64,000 nt of DNA, taken from NCBI RefSeq assembly GCF_009796785.1, contig NZ_CP047026.1, positions 3,578,501 through 3,642,500 of the forward strand. Reading direction: 5' to 3'. The translations under genes were made by a program, and so were the position numbers. The DNA is from Polaribacter sp. L3A8. GTDB taxonomy: Bacteria; Bacteroidota; Bacteroidia; Flavobacteriales; Flavobacteriaceae. A model generated the notes under the pieces. That model saw only the letters and a list, made by a program, of their open reading frames with translations. It was not told the origin of the DNA and searched no databases. This document shows positions 23,535 through 31,533 of this stretch, one piece after another (positions within the stretch are counted from its first letter, which is position 1; each line of letters opens with the position of its first letter).

Positions 23535-24671
23535 ATGAAATATACAATTATTGGTGCCGGAATTGGAGGGTTGACAACAGCATTGGCTTTTGAAAAAGCA
23601 GGAATTGAATATAAAATTTTTGAAAAAGCCCCCGCATTAAATGAGGTAGGAGCCGGAATTTGGTTAGCGCCAAATGCCTTGCAAGTTTTAGATCGTTTAG
23701 GTGTTTTAGAAGAGGTAGTTGCTAGCGGAAACCCTATTGATAGAATAACGATTGGGAAACAAGATTTATCGCCACTTTCGGATAGTTTGCAAGGTTTTAT
23801 AAAAGATAAATTCGGTTTTACAACCATTGCAATTCACAGAGCAGCACTTCAAAAAATATTGTTTAGTAAAATTCCGAAAGAGAAAGTATTTTTAAATAAT
23901 GGTTTTCAGTCTTTTAAAGAATTAGAATCAGGGATTATAGAAGTTTCTTTTAATGATGATGCTAAAATTAAAACCAACTTTTTAATTGGTGCAGATGGTA
24001 TAAACTCTAAAGTTAGAAATCAACTTTTTCCAGAAAGTACCAAGCGGTATTCTGGGCAAACTTGCTGGCGTGGAATAACAGATTTAACTTTAAAAGAAGA
24101 TTTTTTACACAGAGGTTTCGAGCTTTGGGGAGACAAAATTAGGTTTGGAATTTCTAAAGTATCAAAAGACAAAGTGTATTGGTTTGCGGTTGCTTTATCT
24201 GAAGAAAATGGTAAAGACGATACTCATTTGGTAAAAGAGAAACTATTAAAAATGTTTGCAGATTTTAATCCATTAATAACAGATTTAATTGAAGCAACAA
24301 ATGTTAATCAGATTATTAGAAATGATATTCACGATTTAAAACCGCTTAAAAAGTGGCACAAAAATAATATTTGTTTAATTGGTGATGCGGGGCATGCTAC
24401 AACACCAAATATGGGACAAGGAGGCGCACAGGCAATAGAAGATGCTTTTTATTTAAGCAAATTAATTGCAACGCATAAAGATGAAAATGTGTTTGAATTG
24501 TTTCAACAAAAAAGACAAAAAAAAGTCAGTTTAGTTGTAAACCAATCTTGGACAACAGGAAAAATGGCACATTGGAAATATGGTCAATCTTTTAGAAACT
24601 TTATCTTAAAAAATGTACCTAAAAAAATGATAGAAAAGAAAATGATTGCATTATATCAACTAGAAAAATAA
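23535..24671 (+). CDS. FAD-dependent monooxygenase (salicylate-hydroxylase-like)
   Basis: The 378-residue group A flavoprotein monooxygenase has FAD motif TIIGAGIGGLTTALAFEKAG at about 3-22, the DG motif FLIGADGINSKVRNQ near 150 and GDAGHATTPNMGQGGAQAIED near 286. It is related to KMO and to salicylate and 6-hydroxynicotinate hydroxylases; the substrate is not evident. Its place between kmo and the 3-hydroxyanthranilate dioxygenase suggests an aromatic substrate (inference). It is followed after 3 bases by a 72-residue protein, so the two are tightly linked. Confidence 0.88.
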   Translation: MKYTIIGAGIGGLTTALAFEKAGIEYKIFEKAPALNEVGAGIWLAPNALQVLDRLGVLEEVVASGNPIDRITIGKQDLSPLSDSLQGFIKDKFGFTTIAIHRAALQKILFSKIPKEKVFLNNGFQSFKELESGIIEVSFNDDAKIKTNFLIGADGINSKVRNQLFPESTKRYSGQTCWRGITDLTLKEDFLHRGFELWGDKIRFGISKVSKDKVYWFAVALSEENGKDDTHLVKEKLLKMFADFNPLITDLIEATNVNQIIRNDIHDLKPLKKWHKNNICLIGDAGHATTPNMGQGGAQAIEDAFYLSKLIATHKDENVFELFQQKRQKKVSLVVNQSWTTGKMAHWKYGQSFRNFILKNVPKKMIEKKMIALYQLEK

Positions 24672-24674
24672 CAA

Positions 24675-24893
24675 ATGAATACAGAAATAAAAGAGAAAAT
24701 AATTGCAGTTTGTGATGAGAAAATTGCTAAAAAAGGAACCAATGTTGGTTTGTCTTTTTATGCCTTTTTTAAGAATAAAAATGACAATCCGGTTTTGTTA
24801 ATGGAAGTGGCAAAATGGTGGATTGAAACGCATAAGTTAGATCATTTTGAAAAAGCAGTTAAGATTAAACAAATGATTTTGGAAAACAAATAA
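24675..24893 (+). CDS. Small conserved protein (DUF6500-like)
   Basis: The 72-residue protein is mostly helical. Its segments KIAKKGTNVGLSFYAFF, EVAKWWIETHKLDHFEKA and VKIKQMILENK are recognisable as a conserved family that I recall as DUF6500; that name was not checked. It has no signal peptide and no catalytic residues that can be named. Three bases separate it from the FAD monooxygenase, suggesting co-translation. Confidence 0.7.
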   Translation: MNTEIKEKIIAVCDEKIAKKGTNVGLSFYAFFKNKNDNPVLLMEVAKWWIETHKLDHFEKAVKIKQMILENK

Positions 24894-24971
24894 GAATCAA
24901 GAAGATAGAGGTGAGAGAAAAGACACAGTTGTCTTAATTTTTGTTTCTTAATTCTTACATCTATTTTATAT

Positions 24972-25748
24972 ATGAATTTAAACATACAAAACAAGAATGC
25001 AATTGTTTGTGGAAGTACACAAGGAATAGGAAAAGCATCTGCAATAGCTTTAGCAAATGAAGGCGTAAATGTTACTTTAATAGCCAGAAATGAAGAAAAA
25101 TTAAAAACTGTTTTGGCAGAATTACCAAATAACAATCAGCAGCATACTTATTTAGTGGCAGATTTTTCTAAACCCGAAGAATTAAAAAAAGCACTAGAAA
25201 CTACAGATTTAAAGTTTCATATTTTAGTAAATAATACTGGAGGTCCAAAAAGTGGCGATTTAATTTCTGCTGCTCCATCAGAATTAATAAATGCATTTCA
25301 GATGCATGTTGTTTGCAATCAAATTTTGGTGCAAGCAGTGGTTCCTTTTATGAAAGAAGTAAAGTTTGGTAGAATTATCAACATAATTTCTACATCAGTA
25401 AAAGAGCCTATTCCTGGTTTAGGTGTTTCTAATGCCATAAGAAATGCGGTTGGTAATTGGGCAAAAACGTTAGCTACAGAACTTGGCGGATTTCAAATTA
25501 CAGTTAATAATGTATTACCGGGTTTTACAGATACAGCACGTTTAGATGAAATTATTAAGATAAAAGCAAATATATCGAACACCACAGAACCAGAAATGGA
25601 ACAAATTATGAAAAGTTATGTGCCAGCAAAACGTTTTGCTAAAGCGGAAGAAACTGCTGCTGCTGTAACCTTTTTATCTAGTGAACAAGCAAGTTATATA
25701 AACGGAATTAATCTTCCTGTTGATGGAGGAAGAACTAAAAGTTTATAG
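24972..25748 (+). CDS. SDR-family protein with altered catalytic tetrad
   Basis: The 258-residue protein has a Rossmann nucleotide-binding motif GSTQGIG (14-20) and the NNTGGP segment of short-chain dehydrogenases. The active-site serine is at 140 in NIISTSV. Where Tyr and Lys should be (YxxxK), the chain has Ser153 and Arg157 (SNAIR). This change is shared by a recognised SDR subgroup with VKEPIPGL before the site, so it is not random decay, but normal tyrosine-general-base chemistry cannot apply. It lies inside the kynurenine cluster and may act on a ring-opened or aldehyde intermediate there (speculation). Confidence 0.88.
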   Translation: MNLNIQNKNAIVCGSTQGIGKASAIALANEGVNVTLIARNEEKLKTVLAELPNNNQQHTYLVADFSKPEELKKALETTDLKFHILVNNTGGPKSGDLISAAPSELINAFQMHVVCNQILVQAVVPFMKEVKFGRIINIISTSVKEPIPGLGVSNAIRNAVGNWAKTLATELGGFQITVNNVLPGFTDTARLDEIIKIKANISNTTEPEMEQIMKSYVPAKRFAKAEETAAAVTFLSSEQASYINGINLPVDGGRTKSL

Positions 25749-25808
25749 TAGTTTATAAACTTAAAAATTAATGTATTAACTTTAGTACCTAAATTAACCA
25801 AACTAAAT

Positions 25809-26381
25809 ATGAATCGTAGAAAATTTATTTTATCATCAATAATGACAACAGGGGCGTTGGCTTTATTTCCAACATCAACTATAGCTAATTCTAACGTAAA
25901 AACGTTACCTTGTTTAAATAACCTTATGAATATTTCACAAAGCTTTTCTTTAACTAGTTTACCTCTTGGTTTCTCCAATGCAAGTGAAAGCTTACTGACC
26001 ACTTTAAAAGAGGAAGGCTATTTTTTTAATGCGAATTCTGTAGTGAAATTAAATAATAACTGTTATGCAATTTCTGTACAGAGAAATCCTTTATTAGGTT
26101 TTAAAAGTAATGAGTTGGCTTTATTAGTAAAAGAAGGTGTAACGAGTAAACACTATATTTTAGAAGAAGAAATGGCAACTGAGTTTAACGCATTAATAGA
26201 TAATTATAGCTATAATATGAATGCCTTAGGGTGTGAGGATAATGTAGCAGATTTTGCTTTTCCTATTAAAGTTAAAGAAGAGAAAAAAGGCAGAAACAGT
26301 ATTTTTTCTTATCAGAACAATTTAGACAATACAATAGTTTTAAAGAGAAATAAAAAAGGAGTAAGAGCAATAATTTGTTAG
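25809..26381 (+). CDS. Exported protein of unknown function with RR-type signal
   Basis: The 190-residue protein starts MNRRKFILSSIMTTGALALF and then PTSTIANSN, a twin-arginine-like signal with likely cleavage after about residue 26. The rest shows alternating strands and no recognised motif. An RKFI-type start often marks Tat export, but a two-arginine Sec signal is also possible. It is on the same strand as its neighbours in the kynurenine cluster, between the SDR and the 3-hydroxyanthranilate dioxygenase. No function is proposed. Confidence 0.7.
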   Translation: MNRRKFILSSIMTTGALALFPTSTIANSNVKTLPCLNNLMNISQSFSLTSLPLGFSNASESLLTTLKEEGYFFNANSVVKLNNNCYAISVQRNPLLGFKSNELALLVKEGVTSKHYILEEEMATEFNALIDNYSYNMNALGCEDNVADFAFPIKVKEEKKGRNSIFSYQNNLDNTIVLKRNKKGVRAIIC

Positions 26382-26415
26382 ATTAAAGTAATTTTTTTTG
26401 TAAAATAATTAAAGT

Positions 26416-26946
26416 ATGAGCAATTTAGTACAGCCTTTAAATTTTAAAAAATGGATTGATGAACATCGTCATTTATTAAAGCCGCCCGTTGGTAACAAGC
26501 AGGTTTGGGATAATGGCGAGTATATTGTAATGGTTGTTGGCGGACCTAATAATCGAAAAGATTATCATTATAACGAAACGCCAGAGTTTTTCTATCAAGT
26601 AGAAGGAGATATGATTTTAAAAATCATAGATGATAAAGGTAAAATGATTGATGTAGCAATTAATGAAGGTGATATTTATTTATTACCAGCAAAAGTGCCA
26701 CATTCGCCACAAAGAAAAGCAAATACGGTTGGTTTGGTTATTGAATATCCACGTTCTGAAGGGATGCTAGATGCTTTAGAATGGTATTGTGAAAACTGTG
26801 GAAACCAGTTGTATAGAGAAGAATTTGCATTGGGGAATATTGAAACAGATATGCCCGTTATTTTTGATAAATATTATTCTGATAAACAAAAATGTACCTG
26901 TAATAATTGTGGTACAATAATGGAAGCACCTCAAAAACTTAAATAA
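26416..26946 (+). CDS. nbaC: 3-hydroxyanthranilate 3,4-dioxygenase
   Basis: The 176-residue cupin opens the 3-hydroxyanthranilate ring to 2-amino-3-carboxymuconate 6-semialdehyde using Fe(II) and O2. Iron ligands His51 and Glu57 lie in KDYHYNETPEFFYQ and the third histidine (His96) in PAKVPHSPQR. Substrate-binding arginine is in NNRKDY. The C-terminal extension has a second metal site like that of bacterial and yeast enzymes, CENCG near 126 and CTCNNCG near 162 (four cysteines). It precedes the next pathway enzyme, ACMS decarboxylase, separated only by a repeat. Confidence 0.95.
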   Translation: MSNLVQPLNFKKWIDEHRHLLKPPVGNKQVWDNGEYIVMVVGGPNNRKDYHYNETPEFFYQVEGDMILKIIDDKGKMIDVAINEGDIYLLPAKVPHSPQRKANTVGLVIEYPRSEGMLDALEWYCENCGNQLYREEFALGNIETDMPVIFDKYYSDKQKCTCNNCGTIMEAPQKLK

Positions 26947-26954
26947 ATCGTGTT

Positions 26955-27025
26955 CGTCATTACGAGGAAGAATGACGAAGTAATCTCTAATTAAAAGATT
27001 GCCACGGCTTGTGCCTCGCAATGAC
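26955..27025. repeat. Dispersed repeat, family 2, copy B (diverged)
   Basis: CGTCATTACGAGGAAGAATG at the left and GTGCCTCGCAATGAC at the right are arms of the GTCATTGCGAGG palindrome, with an internal AAGATTGCCACGGC. The repeat fills the whole gap between the dioxygenase stop and the decarboxylase start, so it is in the operon leader of the latter. Confidence 0.75.
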
Positions 27026-27031
27026 AAAAGC

Positions 27032-28117
27032 ATGGAAAAAAGAAAACTACGCATAAACGGGCATTCACATTTGTTACCTTATCCAGAAGAAATTCCGGAT
27101 TTTATGAAGGAAAAAGAGATTTTCTGGGTAGATGATGAACGCAAACACATGTTGCAAAAAGGGTGGAAAAGACCTGTAACCCATTCTAGTTTTTTCTTAG
27201 ATGAAAAATTGCTTTGGATGGAAAAAAACAAACTAGATCATGCAGTTGTTTTAAATCTATCTCAGTTATACGGGAATGGTTTGCGTTTAGAAGAAATGAA
27301 AAAAGCGTTGCGTTTTCAGAATGATTTTAATGCAAAAGTGCAGCGAGAACATCCGTCTAAATTTACCTGTGGTTTTGTGGTGCATCCGGGTTTTATTTAT
27401 GGAGCTTTAGATGAAATAAAACGTTGTGTAGAGGAATTAGGTTTAAAAGTGTTGTGTTTGCCAACGCATTTTATGGATTCTATTGGGCAATGGCGTTGTG
27501 TCTTTGATGAAGAAAATGATCGAATTTTTGAATTGGCAGATCAATATAAATTGGCAATTGAAATTCATCCGTATGATGGAGATAAAATGATAAAATTAGA
27601 GAATACCAATTGGCGTTTTCATTTAATTTGGATGTTGGCACAATGTGGTGATGCGTATCATTTTTATACGTTAAACGGAATGCAAGAGCGCTTTAAAAAT
27701 ATTAGAACGTGTTTTGCGCATGGAGGTCAATTGGCACAAATGAATTTAGGTAGAAGGATTCAGGGTTTTGACGGAAGACCCGATTTATTTGAAGGGAAAA
27801 CACATCCAAGAAAAGCAGTAGGACATAAAAACATTTTTTTTGATACGCTCGTTCACGATACAGATTCTTTAAAATTAATGTTTAAAAGACAAGGTGTAAG
27901 TCAGGTTTTAATGGGCTTAGACGATCCGTATCCGTTAGGAGAAATGGAAAGTGATAAACAATCTTCTTATCCTGGAAAAATTTTAGATTTAGCTATTGAT
28001 GAAAAAATTATTACCGAAACAGAAAAAGGACAAATTTGGGAAGATAATGTGTTGCAATGGTTGTTTGGTGATGATGAGGTTGCTAAGCAAGATTTGATTA
28101 CTAAAATACTTTTTTAA
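27032..28117 (+). CDS. 2-amino-3-carboxymuconate-6-semialdehyde decarboxylase (ACMSD), amidohydrolase family
   Basis: The 361-residue metal-dependent decarboxylase removes CO2 from ACMS, steering tryptophan carbon toward 2-aminomuconate and away from quinolinate. The N-terminal metal site INGHSHLLPYPEEIPDFM has the HxH motif. A further histidine is in AIEIHPYDGD near 184, another in CFAHGGQLAQMN near 227, and the catalytic aspartate in GLDDPYPLGE near 300. The frame is open to 26999, but that extension is translated repeat DNA, so the ATG at 27032 (MEKRKLRINGHSH) is chosen. It ends the kynurenine cluster and converges on a DUF2141 gene. Confidence 0.93.
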   Translation: MEKRKLRINGHSHLLPYPEEIPDFMKEKEIFWVDDERKHMLQKGWKRPVTHSSFFLDEKLLWMEKNKLDHAVVLNLSQLYGNGLRLEEMKKALRFQNDFNAKVQREHPSKFTCGFVVHPGFIYGALDEIKRCVEELGLKVLCLPTHFMDSIGQWRCVFDEENDRIFELADQYKLAIEIHPYDGDKMIKLENTNWRFHLIWMLAQCGDAYHFYTLNGMQERFKNIRTCFAHGGQLAQMNLGRRIQGFDGRPDLFEGKTHPRKAVGHKNIFFDTLVHDTDSLKLMFKRQGVSQVLMGLDDPYPLGEMESDKQSSYPGKILDLAIDEKIITETEKGQIWEDNVLQWLFGDDEVAKQDLITKILF

Positions 28118-28140
28118 AAGTTTTCATTATCCAATCTCAA

Positions 28141-28191
28141 TATTCAGTTGCAGTTTCCAATAAGATGATTACTGCAAACTACAACTGAATA
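28141..28191. terminator. Inverted repeat between convergent genes
   Basis: TATTCAGTTG (28141-28150) and CAACTGAATA (28182-28191) form perfect 10-base arms, with inner GCAGT/ACTGC pairing. It lies between the ends of the ACMSD gene (+) and the DUF2141 gene (-). There is no clean T-run, so termination is likely but not proven. Confidence 0.6.
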
Positions 28192-28232
28192 CTATTTTAA
28201 AATAATTTTAGATTTTTTTGATATATTCTTTT

Positions 28233-28652
28233 CTATATTTTAATTTCAATTGTTTTGTTTTCTGTTAATTGAAATTTAGCATCATCGTATTTTGGAGGTC
28301 CCATAAAGCCTCTAGCATTGTTAGAACAACCATAATCTTCTTTAGGGATTTTAAACATATTTGTATCCATTTTTTTGTTGTCATTTTCATCATGAACAAA
28401 TGAAACAGCATATTCTCCTTTTGGTAAACCTTTAAATATAACTACCGATTTCTTATCTTTAACTTTTACAATATCTCCTTTAAATTGCTTTTTTAAGAAG
28501 CTTTCTTTTTTATTGTATAGACCTATTAATAGTGTTCCTTTATCAGAATTTAAACCAGAAATATGAACGGTTAAATCTGCGGATTCCTCTTGTGCGTTTG
28601 TTGTTAAAATTCCACTAAAAAGAATAGTGAAGATTAAAAGTAATTTTTTCAT
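28233..28652 (-). CDS. DUF2141 domain secreted protein
   Basis: The 139-residue protein has a type I signal peptide (about 1-20, ending TTNAQ) and a beta-sandwich DUF2141 domain. Recognisable parts are ADLTVHISGLNSDKGTLLIG, GLPKGEYAVSFVHDENDN and the end segment YGCSNNARGFMGPPKYDDA. Family members are periplasmic or outer-membrane associated and of unknown function. It is monocistronic, convergent with the ACMSD gene. Confidence 0.9.
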   Translation of the reverse strand: MKKLLLIFTILFSGILTTNAQEESADLTVHISGLNSDKGTLLIGLYNKKESFLKKQFKGDIVKVKDKKSVVIFKGLPKGEYAVSFVHDENDNKKMDTNMFKIPKEDYGCSNNARGFMGPPKYDDAKFQLTENKTIEIKI

Positions 28653-28812
28653 AATTAGATGTTTTATTTGATATTGTAAATATCTAAAGTTATTTCCTTT
28701 TTTAATTAAGAAACATACCGAATTGTTGTTTTTTAATTCTTAGTTGAGGTTTTATAAATCATTTCATTTGGAAATGCGCTTTTTCTACTATTTTTTGCAA
28801 TTTTAGTAGAAA

Positions 28813-29166
28813 TCATTTTTTAGATTTTTGTAAGTAATAGAATATAAATCCGCTTGCAAAATAAAGAATAACATCTACAATGTCTTTGGTATATCTTGCT
28901 AAATATTTTGGAAAAATAGATTCAAATAAAATACTGTACATCAAACATAAATATAAAATTACCCATAAACTTAAGGTGTAATTTACATCATTTTTAGACC
29001 ATTTTAAAATTTGTAAACTGATATAAAGAATGATTGGAACAATTAAAAAGTCATTCAGATAAAAACGAATGATTCTAGGTAAAGGAACAGAAAAATATTG
29101 AAGGAAATAAACTGTAGTTCCTGTTAATAATGAAAAGATAAAATAATAAAGTAACGTTTTTTTCAT
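28813..29166 (-). CDS. Small four-helix membrane protein
   Basis: The 117-residue protein has about four hydrophobic segments (starting MKKTLLYYFIFSLLTG; RFYLNDFLIVPIILYISL; YTLSLWVILYLCLMYS; VDVILYFASGFIFYYLQ). Homologues in flavobacteria are sometimes labelled magnesium citrate secondary transporter; the size and lack of motifs make that name unreliable. The in-frame upstream start at 29199 overlaps the zinc-ribbon gene, while ATG 29166 lies two bases behind that gene's stop, so it is preferred. It is third in an NDH-2 operon. Confidence 0.75.
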   Translation of the reverse strand: MKKTLLYYFIFSLLTGTTVYFLQYFSVPLPRIIRFYLNDFLIVPIILYISLQILKWSKNDVNYTLSLWVILYLCLMYSILFESIFPKYLARYTKDIVDVILYFASGFIFYYLQKSKK

Positions 29167-29168
29167 TT

Positions 29169-29477
29169 TTAACCCGCAGCAACCATTGCAATAAACCATG
29201 CTAAACCAGCGCCAATTGTGCTAATAATCATAATTGTAGAATATAAAAACCATCCCGCAATTCTGTATAACCAAAAAGGATGTTTTTTTAACCTTTCTGC
29301 TAAATTAGGATGCTCCTTTTCGTAAATAGCTTTATCAACTTGTTGCTGTTTTACATTTTCTGCTCTAATTTCTACCTTTTTTTGATGAGAGATTAAAGTA
29401 TTGCAGTTTGTACAATATTCTTTATCGGTATTGAAAATGCCACATTTGGGGCATCTTATCATTCTTTTAGTGGCCAT
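29169..29477 (-). CDS. Zinc-ribbon membrane protein
   Basis: The 102-residue protein has an N-terminal zinc ribbon (CPKCG at 9-13 and CTNCN at 22-26), a charged linker (about 35-65) and one or two C-terminal membrane segments (WLYRIAGWFLYSTIMIISTIGAGLAWFIAMV). It sits 4 bases behind the NDH-2 gene and 2 bases before the small membrane protein gene, so the three are one transcription unit. A role in NDH-2 function or in anchoring is only a guess from context. Confidence 0.8.
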   Translation of the reverse strand: MATKRMIRCPKCGIFNTDKEYCTNCNTLISHQKKVEIRAENVKQQQVDKAIYEKEHPNLAERLKKHPFWLYRIAGWFLYSTIMIISTIGAGLAWFIAMVAAG

Positions 29478-29480
29478 AAA

Positions 29481-30776
29481 TTAGCTTTTAAAAGAATATT
29501 TATTTTTCTTTTTATAAGGTCTTATAATTAAACGAGTTTCTCTATCAAAACGAATATAATTATACACCCAATTTAGAAAAACGATGGCTTTGTTTCTAAA
29601 ACCAATTAAAGAAAAAAGATGTACAAACATCCAAACAAACCAAGCAAAAACTCCTTGAAATTTCCATTTAGGCAAATCTACAACCGCTTTATTTCGTCCA
29701 ATGGTTGCCATAGAACCTTTGTCTTTATAAACAAATGCTTTTTGTTCTTTGTTAAAAAGTTTTGCTAAAATATTTTTTGCTACTAATTTACCCTGTTGAA
29801 TGGCAGGTTGTGCCATCATTGGGTGTCCGTAAGGTTTTTTTTCTGAAGACATACAAGCAACATCACCAATTGCATAAATATTTGGGTGATTTAAAACTTG
29901 ATTAAACTCATTTACTTTTATTCTTGCGGCTCTTTCTATAACACATTCGGTGTTTAAACCATCAATCATTTGCCCTTTAACTCCTGCTGCCCAAATTACA
30001 GTTTCTGCATTAAAATGATCCTCGCCATTTGTAGTAACCGTTTTTCCATCATAATCTAAAACACGTAAATTTTTCCAAACATTCACGCCTAATTTTATTA
30101 GAAAATCTTCTGCTTTTTCAGAAGCTTTTGCGCTCATTCCTTTTAACAAACATTCAGAACTTTGAATTAAGTTTATCTGCATTTGTCTAATATCTAAATC
30201 CGGATAATCTTTTGGTAAAATTCCTTTTTTCATTTCTGCCAAAGCACCTGCTAATTCTACACCTGTTGGTCCGCCACCTACAATTACAAAATTCATTAAG
30301 GCATTTCTTTCTTCTATGTTAGAAGTTAATAAAGCCTCTTCAAAATTTTCTAAAATTAAACTTCTAATGTTTAAAGATTGCGGAATGGACTTCATTTCCA
30401 TCGTATGTTTTTTGATATTGGTATTACCAAAAAAGTTGGTTGTAGAACCTGTAGCTATAATTAATTCATCATATTCTAAGTTTCCAATAGAGGTTTCAAT
30501 GGTGTTGTTTTCTGTGTTTATTTTTTCTACTTCTGTTAATCTAAAATAGAAATTATTAACATCATTAAAACGTTTTCTTAGTGGAAAAGCAATAGAATCT
30601 GGCTCTAAACCACCTGTAGCAACTTGGTATAATAAAGGTTGAAATGTATGATAGTTGTGTTTGTCAATTAAAACAACTTGCAATTCTTGTTCTTCTAATC
30701 CTTTTGCAGCTGCTAAACCCGCAAAACCACCACCAATAATTACAACTCTTGGAAAACTAGTTTGTGGTATGTTCAT
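29481..30776 (-). CDS. ndh: Type II NADH dehydrogenase (NDH-2)
   Basis: The 431-residue flavoenzyme passes electrons from NADH to quinone without pumping protons. The FAD motif is VIIGGGFAGLAAAKGLE at 12-28, followed by LIDKHNYHTFQPLLYQVATGGL, the typical NDH-2 quinone/FAD region. The NADH motif is FVIVGGGPTGVELAGALAEMK near 165-185, and the third motif is IYAIGDVACM near 300. The C-terminal hydrophobic FAWFVWMFVHLFSLIGF segment near 385 fits peripheral membrane attachment. It heads an operon with the zinc-ribbon and small membrane proteins. Confidence 0.9.
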   Translation of the reverse strand: MNIPQTSFPRVVIIGGGFAGLAAAKGLEEQELQVVLIDKHNYHTFQPLLYQVATGGLEPDSIAFPLRKRFNDVNNFYFRLTEVEKINTENNTIETSIGNLEYDELIIATGSTTNFFGNTNIKKHTMEMKSIPQSLNIRSLILENFEEALLTSNIEERNALMNFVIVGGGPTGVELAGALAEMKKGILPKDYPDLDIRQMQINLIQSSECLLKGMSAKASEKAEDFLIKLGVNVWKNLRVLDYDGKTVTTNGEDHFNAETVIWAAGVKGQMIDGLNTECVIERAARIKVNEFNQVLNHPNIYAIGDVACMSSEKKPYGHPMMAQPAIQQGKLVAKNILAKLFNKEQKAFVYKDKGSMATIGRNKAVVDLPKWKFQGVFAWFVWMFVHLFSLIGFRNKAIVFLNWVYNYIRFDRETRLIIRPYKKKNKYSFKS

Positions 30777-30843
30777 GTAAATTATTGACTTTAGAAATGT
30801 TAGAATTTTAAAGTGTAAATTTACTGAAATAAAAAAGAAAATA

Positions 30844-31404
30844 TTATTTATGCGCTAACTTAATCTCTTGTAAAGTTTTATTTGTATTGACGAATTCTGT
30901 TATCACTTTAAAACGCATGGTATCTATATCATCTTCAAAATAGTTGGCCCACTTGGTTTCTTTAAATAAAATGGATATTTGTTTTACTTTTTGTTGGGCT
31001 TCATTTAATGTAAAACGGATGTTATTAGCATCTTCTTTTTTAGGAAGAATATTAGCCGTTTTTTCTTCAAAATTTACAGCAATAAAAAATATTTTCTCTG
31101 TTGAATTGATGGGGTAGAAGCTGTTCCATTTTGCAAATCCAATTACTATTTGTTGGTTTTTATAATCTTCATTAGCAATTAACTTCCATCTACAATTGGC
31201 AACGCGTCCCCAATGATTCGATTTTCTATACACACCTTCATCAGTATAAAAATACATGCTTTCAGATTTACTTTTGTAATTGGTGTTTTCTGGAATTTGA
31301 AAATTATCAACTTGGGTAAATTTACAGAAAGTATGTTTAAAAAAGTTGGTTTTGTTATAGGTTTTCAAAAATAATATTTTTACAAAAGTAATTAAAAACG
31401 TCAT
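30844..31404 (-). CDS. Uncharacterised protein, start uncertain
   Basis: The coding region is open to 31455 (203 residues), but its first 20 residues or so are translated family 2 repeat DNA. I place a provisional start at the ATG at 31404 (187 residues). Even this ATG lies inside the repeat, and two -7 promoter motifs sit at 31366-31373 and 31383-31390. A start further in, at TTG 31368 or a later codon, is therefore possible. The conserved-looking part begins around FFKHTFCKFTQ and includes GVYRKSNHWGRVANCRWKLI and GFAKWNSFYPI. It has no signal peptide, membrane segment or known motif. No function is proposed. Confidence 0.6.
   Translation of the reverse strand: MTFLITFVKILFLKTYNKTNFFKHTFCKFTQVDNFQIPENTNYKSKSESMYFYTDEGVYRKSNHWGRVANCRWKLIANEDYKNQQIVIGFAKWNSFYPINSTEKIFFIAVNFEEKTANILPKKEDANNIRFTLNEAQQKVKQISILFKETKWANYFEDDIDTMRFKVITEFVNTNKTLQEIKLAHK
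31366..31390 (-). promoter_or_regulatory. Two overlapping -7 motifs at the edge of a repeat
   Basis: On the minus strand TACTTTTG (31383-31390) and TATTTTTG (31366-31373) both match TAnnTTTG. They lie just downstream of the family 2 repeat and inside the longest reading frame, so either the gene starts later than it appears or the motifs are accidental. Confidence 0.35.
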
Positions 31405-31473
31405 TGCGAGGAACGAAGCAATCTCATAATTTAATAAAAAGATTGCTTCAGTCATTCTTTCTTCGCAATAACG
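31399..31473. repeat. Dispersed repeat, family 2, copy C (full palindrome)
   Basis: CGTCATTGCGAGGAACGAAG then CAATCT forms the left arm; AGATTGCTTC and TTCGCAATAACG form the right arm, with an AT-rich centre. It is the most complete of the three copies in the window and overlaps the 5' end of the uncharacterised gene. Confidence 0.8.
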
Positions 31474-31479
31474 AATAAA

Positions 31480-31510
31480 AAAAACGCAATCAAATGAATG
31501 ATTGCGTTTA
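31480..31510 (-). terminator. Terminator of the T9SS protein gene
   Basis: AAACGCAATCA and TGATTGCGTTT arms enclose the loop AATGAA, preceded by an A-run that is a U-tract on the minus strand. It lies 24 bases past the stop of the large T9SS gene. The same 30-base hairpin occurs at 37535-37567. Confidence 0.88.
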
Positions 31511-31533
31511 AGGTTCCTTAGAAAATTAGGAGT

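Noticed and set aside
26999..27031. N-terminal extension of ACMS decarboxylase
   Set aside because: It is translated dispersed-repeat DNA; the conserved protein begins at MEKRKL.
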